From NCBI RefSeq assembly GCF_007747215.1, contig NZ_CP036273.1, positions 2,464,322 through 2,528,321 on the forward strand: DNA of 64,000 nucleotides, given 5' to 3'. The translations under genes and the position numbers were made by a program. This document shows, piece by piece, positions 16,445-22,868 of the stretch. Positions within the stretch are counted from its first letter, which is position 1, and each line of letters opens with the position of its first letter. The notes beneath the pieces were generated by a model. The model did not search any database. It was not told where the DNA came from and saw only the letters and a program-made list of their open reading frames with translations. The DNA comes from Urbifossiella limnaea. GTDB taxonomy: Bacteria > Planctomycetota > Planctomycetia > Gemmatales > Gemmataceae.

Positions 16445-18703
16445 CTACGCCGGCAACTGCTTCACGTAGTTGTACCCGTAGGCGTAGTACGCGCTCCCCA
16501 TGTGGACGCCGTTCACCACCGCGCCCAGCAGGTTGATGCTCAGCTGGTGCAGCTTCTCCGACGCCACCATCACCTTCGGCAGCTGGCTGATGTCCTGCAT
16601 GATCGAGAACACCACGCCGTCCACGTGCTGACCGATCAGGAGCGCGTCGGCCACCGGCAGCACCGGGCAGCTGTCCACGACCACGAAGTCGAACTGCCCC
16701 CGCAGGCGGTTGAACAGCGTCTCCAGCGGGTGCCCCTGGGCCAGGGCCGCGATCACCCGCGTGCTGCACTGCCCGGCCGGGATCACCCACAGGTTCGGCA
16801 CGGCCGTCGGCTGCACGGCGTCGCTCGGGTCCACCTCCTGGCACAGCACCTCGCTCACGCCGGGCGTCAGCGGCAGGTCGAACAGCTTGTGGATCGACGG
16901 GTTCCGCAGGTCGCAGTCCACGATCAGCGTCCGCATCCCGGCCGTGGCCATGCTGCTCGCAAGCTGGCTCGACAGCGACGTCTTGCCCTCGCCCTGGGTC
17001 GCGCTCGTCACCATCACCACCTGCATCGACTGGCTCCGGGCCGTGTGCAGCAGCATGGTGCGGGTGCTGTTGATCGACTCGTTCAGGATGAACCGCCAGT
17101 TGGCGTTTCCCGCGGCCTCGGCGGCCTTCAGGCTGGCCCGGTTCGGGAACGCCGGCACCGTGCCGATGACGCGCATCCCCAGCTCGGTCACCACCTGGTC
17201 CACGCCGTCCACCCGGCGGTTCCGCCACTCCAGCAGCGCGATGAGCGCGAGCACGCCGAGGAACCCGGCCACGCCGACGGCCCCGGACAGCATGACCTTC
17301 TGCTTCAGGTTCTCGTTCAGGATCAACACGGCCGCCTCGCGGACGCTGACCCGCGACTCCATGCCGCGCTCGATGACGATCTGAATCTTCTGGTCCTCGA
17401 GCGTGTCGAGCCGCTTCTTCATCGGCTCCAGCCCGCGGGTCAGGCTCTGGATGTCGAACCCGGTCTTGGCGATGTTGCCGGCGTTCTTCGTCAGCTCGGT
17501 GAGCGTCCGCTCCTTCCGCTCCAGCCGGGCGCGGTCGAGGGTCAGCTGCTCCTGAAGTTCCGCGTGCTTCGCCTTGAGCATCTCCTCGCCGTACTCCTGC
17601 AGCGCGGCACGGACGTCGGGGAGGACCTCGGTCCGGGCCTTGTCGATCGCCTTCTGCAGCTGCTTCACCTCGGCGTCGAGGGCGAGCACGACGGGGGCGT
17701 CGGGCACGGTGCCGGCGGCGGTCTTGGCCTGCCCCAGGTCGATCTCGCGGGCCAGCTTCTGCTTCACCAGCGTGTCCACCCGCGGGTGCTTGGCCACCCA
17801 GTCGCGGAGCATCAGCGTGTCGGCGTCGAGCTTGGTCTTGTCCGTCTTGGCCTGCTCGACCTTCTCCTTCACCTTCTCCAGCAGCAGCTCGTTGTCCTGG
17901 TTGATGGTCTTGAGGGCGGCGACCTCCTGGGACAGCTGCGTCTCCATCAGCTTGAGGGTGCTCAGCTGTTTGTTCGTGTCCTCGATGCCGATGGTGCCGT
18001 TGAACTCGGCCTTCCGCTTGATCTCGCGCTCGTCCTGCTCCACCTTGGCCCGCAGGTCGCCGATCAGCTTCTCGAGCCGGTCGGCCTTGTCCATCAGGTT
18101 CTTGCGGACGGCGTTGTTGGCGTCGTCGACGTACTTGCCGACCAGCGCGTCCACGATCTTGACGAGGTCGTCGCGGTTGTTGCCGTTGAACGACACCTGC
18201 ATCAGGTCGGGGGCGATCGACCCGTCCACCCGGACGCCGGTCTCGAGCAGCGCCACCGGGTCGTCGGCCTCGCGGATGGTCTGCAGGCTGGCGACCTTCG
18301 GCTCGGCGATCGTGCGGTTGATCAGGTCGCGCGACTTCACCAGGTACATCTGCGAGCGGCGGAACGAGTCGAAGTCTTCGACCTGCCCCTTGCCCGACTC
18401 GACGGTGGACGGCCGCAGCTGCACGGTGGCGCGGGCGGTGTGCTTGCCGCCGGGGAGGATGAACCACACCCCGGTCCCCAGCGCCGAACCGACGAGCAGG
18501 CCGAGGAAGGTGGCGAGCACCCAGCGGCGACGAAGGGCGTTCAGCAGGCCCAGCGGCGTGGGCGGGGTCTTGCCGGTACCGCCGGGGATTGTGACGCTCG
18601 GCCCGTAGGGGCCGCCGCCGGGGGCGAGCATCCCGCCGGGCGGGTTGTTGTACGGCTGCAGCGGCCCGGTCGGGGGGTTCTCACCGTTGTTCGAGCGGGC
18701 CAT
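16445..18703 (-). CDS. Polysaccharide co-polymerase / bacterial tyrosine kinase (Wzc-like)
   Basis: The 752-residue product has a Wzz-type chain-length domain with membrane segments at about 60-83 and 470-492, and a long periplasmic coiled-coil stretch between (about 200-430). The cytoplasmic BY-kinase domain has Walker A SATQGEGKTS (567-576), Walker A' LIVDCDLR (593-600) and Walker B FVVVDSCP (673-680). The tail has a tyrosine cluster (Y739, Y740, Y742, Y744, Y746) for autophosphorylation. It controls polymer length and export with the Wza-like lipoprotein encoded divergently. It is the first gene of the minus-strand operon. Confidence 0.95.
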   Translation of the reverse strand: MARSNNGENPPTGPLQPYNNPPGGMLAPGGGPYGPSVTIPGGTGKTPPTPLGLLNALRRRWVLATFLGLLVGSALGTGVWFILPGGKHTARATVQLRPSTVESGKGQVEDFDSFRRSQMYLVKSRDLINRTIAEPKVASLQTIREADDPVALLETGVRVDGSIAPDLMQVSFNGNNRDDLVKIVDALVGKYVDDANNAVRKNLMDKADRLEKLIGDLRAKVEQDEREIKRKAEFNGTIGIEDTNKQLSTLKLMETQLSQEVAALKTINQDNELLLEKVKEKVEQAKTDKTKLDADTLMLRDWVAKHPRVDTLVKQKLAREIDLGQAKTAAGTVPDAPVVLALDAEVKQLQKAIDKARTEVLPDVRAALQEYGEEMLKAKHAELQEQLTLDRARLERKERTLTELTKNAGNIAKTGFDIQSLTRGLEPMKKRLDTLEDQKIQIVIERGMESRVSVREAAVLILNENLKQKVMLSGAVGVAGFLGVLALIALLEWRNRRVDGVDQVVTELGMRVIGTVPAFPNRASLKAAEAAGNANWRFILNESINSTRTMLLHTARSQSMQVVMVTSATQGEGKTSLSSQLASSMATAGMRTLIVDCDLRNPSIHKLFDLPLTPGVSEVLCQEVDPSDAVQPTAVPNLWVIPAGQCSTRVIAALAQGHPLETLFNRLRGQFDFVVVDSCPVLPVADALLIGQHVDGVVFSIMQDISQLPKVMVASEKLHQLSINLLGAVVNGVHMGSAYYAYGYNYVKQLPA

Positions 18704-19476
18704 TCAGACTCTCCCGGCAGGGTCGTCGGTGCGGGTGGGTCGGCGGTCCGTCCCACAGGTCCGGCCCCGGTGGTAGCCGGGGGAGGGCATCGCGCTCGGC
18801 GCGGGGGAGTCGTCTCCCACGGGTCAGCACCCGGAGTGCCGGAACGGGGATTCGTGGCGGGGGCAAAACCCGCACAGCTACCGCGTTCACGGAAGCGTTT
18901 GGCCTGGCGGAAGTTACGCCGCCGACGCGACACGGGCGATTCTTGCCCGTTTGTGAGTGTTCAGGCGGCACCCGGCAAGGATTACCGCGGTGGTGCAAAC
19001 CATCTGTAACGCCCGTGCTCCAACCGTTACGTCCCCACCAATCCGGCTTACTGTACTGGATCAACCACAGGATACGAAAGGGCAGCTGTCAAGCGGAAGG
19101 CCGATCTGCGGGACCCTTGCATGGGAAACCCTGCGGGTGGCGCCTGTTGTGGCGCGGAAACAGGGTTGAGACTCGGTCTCACACTCTTTCGTGTCATTGA
19201 CTCAATGCGTGCCCTGACCCCCCGGGGGGTCGGCTACACACAATGACGCCGGCTCGAGTGTCACGACCGCGTGGGCTGGCAAAACTGGGACTTGGGGCGT
19301 GTCAAGCGGCTTCGGGCGGTTTCTGGCCGGCCGGGCGGTTCGGGAATGACGGGGGGTTTTGGTTACAGCGGGAATCCGGGTGGGCCGATGAAGAGGGCTA
19401 GTCCGGGAGGTGCGGCCGTGCCGAATGCGCGGCGCCCCCTGCGAGTCGACCCCCGTTCCGTGCCGGAGGAGTTGCG
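18704..19476. promoter_or_regulatory. 773-base divergent intergenic region of the polysaccharide locus
   Basis: No credible gene is seen between the BY-kinase and the export lipoprotein, although both outgoing operons must be controlled from here. It is less GC-rich around 18950-19210. It holds an imperfect operator-like palindrome at 19195-19207 (CATTGACTCAATG) and a perfect 16-base palindrome at 19216-19231 (GACCCCCCGGGGGGTC). No sigma-70 or sigma-54 promoter with correct spacing could be assigned. The length suggests a long leader or several regulator sites. Confidence 0.5.
19195..19231. promoter_or_regulatory. Candidate operator palindromes upstream of the export gene
   Basis: CATTGACTCAATG (19195-19207, 6-base arms around a central C) and GACCCCCCGGGGGGTC (19216-19231, exact) lie 8 bases apart, about 250 bases before the lipoprotein start. 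Symmetry suggests protein binding; the second could also form a hairpin. No regulator can be named. Confidence 0.3.
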
Positions 19477-20571
19477 ATGGTCCGCCTGAGCGTCAACCGG
19501 AGGCTGGTGGCCGCGGCGGTCGTCGCCGTGCTGGCCGCCTTCGGGGGCGGGTGTCACAGCCTGCCGAGCGGTCACAAGTGCTGCAAGCCGCCGAAATTCG
19601 ACCCGTGCTGCATCCCCGAACTGCCCGTGCCGCGGGAACTGAACAAGGTGACGCTGCCGCCCTACGTCATCGAGACGCCGGACATCCTGATCATTGAGGC
19701 GACGCGGCTGATCCCGCTGCCGCCATACCGGGTCGAGCCGCTGGACGTGCTGTACGTCAGCGCCCGCGGCGTGTTCGACACCGACCCGATCAACGGCCTG
19801 TACCCGGTGGACCCGGACGGCACGATCAACCTCGGCCCGGCCTACGGCGGGGTGGTGCGGGTCGCCGACCTGACGACCGAGCAGATTCAGGCGGCCGTAC
19901 AGGCGAAGGTGAAGGCCGTGGCCCCGAACGGCACGGTGACCGTGTCGCTGGCCCAGAGCCGCGGGGCGCAGGCGGTGAGCGGCCAGCACATCGTGCGGCC
20001 GGACGGTACGGTCGGCCTCGGCAGCTACGGCAGCGTGTACGTGGCCGGCATGACCATCGCCCAGGCCAAGGCGGAGATCGAGAAGCACCTGTCGCGCTAC
20101 CTGTACCGGCCGGAAGTGAACGTGGACGTGTACGCGTTCAACAGCAAGTTCTACTACGTGATCACTGACTTCGCCGGGGCCGGCGAACAGGTCGTACGGC
20201 TGCCGCACGTCGGCAACGAGACGGTGCTCGACGCGGTGTCGAACATCGGCGGCCTGTCGGCGGTGTCGAGCAAGAAGATTTGGGTGGCCCGGCCCGCGCC
20301 GACGGACTGCGCCGCGGACCAGATTCTGCCCGTGGACTGGTGCGGGATCACACAGCGCGGGCAGGTGAAGACGAACTACCAGTTGCTGCCGGGCGACCGG
20401 GTGTACATTCTGAGCCAGCCGCTGACGAAGTTCGACACCTACCTGGCCCGGGTGCTCGCTCCGATCAACCGGACGATGGGCAGCGTACTGCTCGGGGCGT
20501 CCACGTACCAGACCTTCACCCAGCAGAACGGTCAGAACGGGGTGCAGCCGTTCATCCCGGTCGGGTTCTGA
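19477..20571 (+). CDS. Wza-like outer-membrane polysaccharide export lipoprotein
   Basis: The 364-residue product has a signal peptide with a lipobox ending at Cys26 (FGGGC). It carries polysaccharide-export and SLBB-like repeats: YRVEPLDVLYVSARG, YPVDPDGTINLGPAYGGVVR, VRPDGTVGLGSYGSVYVAGM, and YVITDFAGAGEQVVRLP followed by TVLDAVSNIGGLSAVS. It would form the outer-membrane exit channel for the polysaccharide, paired with the BY-kinase co-polymerase encoded divergently. GGAGGAG lies about 6 bases before the ATG. A strong hairpin follows the stop. Extra cysteines near the N-terminus (CCKPP, CCIPE) are unusual for the family. Confidence 0.93.
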   Translation: MVRLSVNRRLVAAAVVAVLAAFGGGCHSLPSGHKCCKPPKFDPCCIPELPVPRELNKVTLPPYVIETPDILIIEATRLIPLPPYRVEPLDVLYVSARGVFDTDPINGLYPVDPDGTINLGPAYGGVVRVADLTTEQIQAAVQAKVKAVAPNGTVTVSLAQSRGAQAVSGQHIVRPDGTVGLGSYGSVYVAGMTIAQAKAEIEKHLSRYLYRPEVNVDVYAFNSKFYYVITDFAGAGEQVVRLPHVGNETVLDAVSNIGGLSAVSSKKIWVARPAPTDCAADQILPVDWCGITQRGQVKTNYQLLPGDRVYILSQPLTKFDTYLARVLAPINRTMGSVLLGASTYQTFTQQNGQNGVQPFIPVGF

Positions 20572-20622
20572 CGGTAGCGGTAGTGCCCGGGGTGCGGCCG
20601 ACCGGCCCCGGGAATCTCCCCA

Positions 20623-20662
20623 CGGCGGCGGCGGGCTTGCGGAAGCAAGCCCGCCGCCGCCG
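20623..20662 (+). terminator. 18-bp perfect stem with GGAA loop
   Basis: Arms 20623-20640 and 20645-20662 are exact reverse complements (CGGCGGCGGCGGGCTTGC) around GGAA, 52 bases after the export-gene stop. It has no long T-tract but is very stable and well placed to end that transcript. Confidence 0.75.
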
Positions 20663-20727
20663 ATGTCGTTGGCAGGCGGCATAGCATGGGGGGTAGCCCC
20701 GTCGCCCCACCCCCCGAGAGTCGCACC

Positions 20728-21258
20728 ATGCGCGTCCGCACCCCCGCCGTCGCCCTCGTGCTCATTGCGTGCGCGGGCGAGGTCGCGGCCCAGCCGATCG
20801 CGCCGCCGCGACGGCCGACGTTCAGTTCGTACTCGAATCTGTACTCGCCCGGCGGCGGGTACTACGGGTACGGCGCGGGTGCGGGTGGCTTCAACCCGTA
20901 CGGGTTCGGCGCCGGCGTCCAACAGGCGGCGGTGTTGAACCAGCTGAACCAGACGAACGCGGCCGTCGCCAACCTGCAGCAATTCCTGGCCTTCGGCGTC
21001 AACCCGATGTCCAGCCCGACGGGCCGAGGTGCGACGTTCAACAACCTGAGCCACTGGTACCCGACGTACCGCGGCCAGGGCGTGCCGTTCGCCGCCGGCG
21101 GCGGCGGATTCGGCGGACCCGTGCCGTACCGCGGCACGGGTGCGATGGGGCTGATGAACACGGCGATGACCGGCGCCGCCACGGCGAACGCCATCGGCGG
21201 CGCGGCGGCCCCGCGGACGTCGGGCAACGGCATTCCGGTCGGCGGTGCGAAGCGGTAG
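20728..21258 (+). CDS. Small secreted Gly/Tyr/Asn-rich protein of unknown function
   Basis: The 176-residue product starts with a signal peptide (MRVRTPAVALVLIACAGEVAA, cleavage near AAQ). The mature part is low-complexity, rich in Gly, Tyr, Phe, Asn and Ala (SPGGGYYGYGAGAGGFNPYG), with a Gln/Asn-rich helix (VLNQLNQTNAAVANLQQF). There are no catalytic motifs or cysteines in the mature protein. The ATG at 20728 is chosen because it creates the signal peptide; the frame extends 14 codons upstream. It sits between the export lipoprotein and another small secreted protein, so a structural or matrix role is possible but unproven. Confidence 0.75.
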   Translation: MRVRTPAVALVLIACAGEVAAQPIAPPRRPTFSSYSNLYSPGGGYYGYGAGAGGFNPYGFGAGVQQAAVLNQLNQTNAAVANLQQFLAFGVNPMSSPTGRGATFNNLSHWYPTYRGQGVPFAAGGGGFGGPVPYRGTGAMGLMNTAMTGAATANAIGGAAAPRTSGNGIPVGGAKR

Positions 21259-21313
21259 CGGATCGAGTACACGGGTCGAGGACCGACCCGGAATCCCGAA
21301 CAGGAGTGGGGCG

Positions 21314-21784
21314 ATGAACGTCGGACGTGTGCTCGGCCGGTTCGCGGCCGTCGGAGTAGTAGCGGGGTCGGTTGGGCTGGCGACCGCCGCCGACGAGCCG
21401 ATCGTCGTGGTGCCCGCGGCCCCGGTTGCGGAAGGCTGCCCGACCTGCGCCGCGGGACCGGGCGGCGCCCCGTGCAGGCTGGGCGGGTGCAAGACGTGCA
21501 ACACGTGCAGCCCGAGGAAGCCGGTGGTCGGCCAGCTGCGGCCGGGTGCGTGCTACGGCTACTTCCAGACGCAGTGGCACCGCTGGGAGGACGTGTGCCC
21601 GATCCCGTACCAGGGGGTCGGCCTCCCCGACGCCCCGCCGCGCGTCCCGGTGCCCCTGGCCGCCCCACTCGCCACGCCCCGCAGCGACGCCCCGGCGAAG
21701 TCGGCCCCGATGCCGATGCCCACCCCGGGCGCGAAGAGTGGGCTGCCGACCATCCCGCCGCCGGACGGGAAGTTCGGGAAGTGA
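21314..21784 (+). CDS. Small secreted Cys/Pro-rich protein of unknown function
   Basis: The 156-residue product has a signal peptide (MNVGRVLGRFAAVGVVAGSV, cleavage near ATAA). The Cys-rich segment CPTCAAGPGGAPCRLGGCKT continues CNTC, giving CxxC pairs that could bind metal or form disulfides. YGYFQTQWHRWEDVCPIPYQ follows, then a Pro-rich tail. Similar short proteins with an aromatic FxTxWxxWxxVCP-type motif occur widely in planctomycetes with no known function (from general knowledge). GGAG precedes the ATG by about 8 bases. A strong terminator follows, closing a likely unit with the preceding secreted protein. Confidence 0.75.
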   Translation: MNVGRVLGRFAAVGVVAGSVGLATAADEPIVVVPAAPVAEGCPTCAAGPGGAPCRLGGCKTCNTCSPRKPVVGQLRPGACYGYFQTQWHRWEDVCPIPYQGVGLPDAPPRVPVPLAAPLATPRSDAPAKSAPMPMPTPGAKSGLPTIPPPDGKFGK

Positions 21785-21801
21785 CCCTGGCCCTGTAGAA
21801 C

Positions 21802-21833
21802 TACCGAGCCCCGGGTGATCCCGGGGCTCGGTA
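21802..21833 (+). terminator. 14-bp stem-loop terminator
   Basis: TACCGAGCCCCGGG (21802-21815) pairs exactly with 21820-21833 around a TGAT loop, followed by TCGTTTC. It lies 17 bases after the Cys/Pro-rich gene stop and 17 bases before the epimerase start, so the epimerase probably has its own promoter or reads through. Confidence 0.85.
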
Positions 21834-21850
21834 TCGTTTCGGGAGGTCGT

Positions 21851-22777
21851 ATGGCTGGACTGCATCTGGTCACGGGCGGGGCGGGGTTCATCGGCTCGCA
21901 CCTGGTCGAAGCGCTGCTCGCCGCCGGCCGGCCGGTCCGCGTCTTCGACAACCTCAGCACCGGACTCCGCACCAACGTACCGGCCGGCGTCGAGTTCGTG
22001 GAAGGCTGCCTCACGGACCCCGCGGCAGTGGCGCGGGCCGTGGCGGGCTGCGAGGTCGTGTTCCACCTCGCAGCACTGGCCTCGGTGGCCAAGAGCGTCG
22101 AAGACCCCGGCCTGAACCACGCCGTGAACGCCACCGGCACCCTGCACGTGCTCGACGCGGCGCGGAACGCCGGCGTGCGGCGCCTGGTCTACGCCGGCAG
22201 CGCCAGCGCCTACGGCGGCGCCGACGACCCCGCGGGCCAGGGCGAAGACACGCCGCTGTGCGCCCTCTCGCCCTACGCCGCGGCGAAACTGGCCGGCGAG
22301 TTCTACTGTCAGGCGTTCGCGGCGAGCTACCGCCTGGAGACGGTGCGGCTCCGCTTCTTCAACGTGTTCGGCCCCCTGCAGCGGCCCGACAGCCCGTACT
22401 CGGGCGTGATCGCCATCTTTAGCGCCATGCTGGCCGCGGGCCGGGTGCCGAGCGTCCACGGCGACGGCTTGCAGTCGCGCGACTTCGTGGCCGTCGAGGA
22501 CGTGGCCCGCGCCCTGATCCTCGCCGCGGACACGCCGGGCGTGTCGGGCCGTGTCTTCAACGTGGGAACCGGACGCAGCGTGACGCTACTCCAACTGCTC
22601 GACACTCTGAACTCGCAGCTGGGGACGAGCGTCGTCCCGACGCACGGCCCGGCCCGCGCCGGCGACATTCGGCACTCTCGTGCGAAGATCGAGCGGATCA
22701 CCGCGGAGCTGGGTTTCGTCCCGAAGGTGAGTTTCGAGGAGGGCTTGCGGCGAACGCTCGCCTGGTCCCGCGGGTGA
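21851..22777 (+). CDS. NAD-dependent sugar-nucleotide epimerase/dehydratase (extended SDR)
   Basis: The 308-residue product has the Rossmann motif VTGGAGFIGSHL at the N-terminus. The SDR catalytic pair is in LSPYAAAKLAGEFYCQAF (Tyr and Lys spaced YxxxK), and LRFFNVFGPLQRPDSPYSGV and RDFVAVEDVARAL are substrate-site blocks. It resembles UDP-glucose or UDP-GlcNAc 4-epimerases of the GalE/WbpP group. It would supply an activated sugar to the polysaccharide locus just upstream. The ATG at 21851 follows GGGAGG. The exact sugar cannot be decided by eye. Confidence 0.9.
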   Translation: MAGLHLVTGGAGFIGSHLVEALLAAGRPVRVFDNLSTGLRTNVPAGVEFVEGCLTDPAAVARAVAGCEVVFHLAALASVAKSVEDPGLNHAVNATGTLHVLDAARNAGVRRLVYAGSASAYGGADDPAGQGEDTPLCALSPYAAAKLAGEFYCQAFAASYRLETVRLRFFNVFGPLQRPDSPYSGVIAIFSAMLAAGRVPSVHGDGLQSRDFVAVEDVARALILAADTPGVSGRVFNVGTGRSVTLLQLLDTLNSQLGTSVVPTHGPARAGDIRHSRAKIERITAELGFVPKVSFEEGLRRTLAWSRG

Positions 22778-22784
22778 CGTTCGG

Positions 22785-22828
22785 GCGGAAATCCTTGTTT
22801 CCGCGCGGTGGGGGTGGGGTCGCGGAAA
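22785..22828. terminator. Alternative hairpins between convergent epimerase and purL
   Basis: GCGGAAA (22785-22791) can pair with TTTCCGC (22798-22804). The overlapping TTTCCGCG (22798-22805) can instead pair with CGCGGAAA (22821-22828). The two hairpins are mutually exclusive. Stems are short (7-8 bp), so terminator function is only possible. Confidence 0.35.
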
Positions 22829-22868
22829 CATGTCACGTCGCCAGAATGACGTGGCCTCATACGTACCG

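Noticed and set aside
16502-19009. 835-codon open frame antisense to the BY-kinase gene
   Set aside because: It is a high-GC shadow: His/Arg/Leu-rich with no motifs, fully opposite a gene with complete Walker motifs.
18943-19489. Small open frames in the polysaccharide intergenic region
   Set aside because: They have no recognisable motif, no convincing ribosome-binding site, and one runs into the export gene start.
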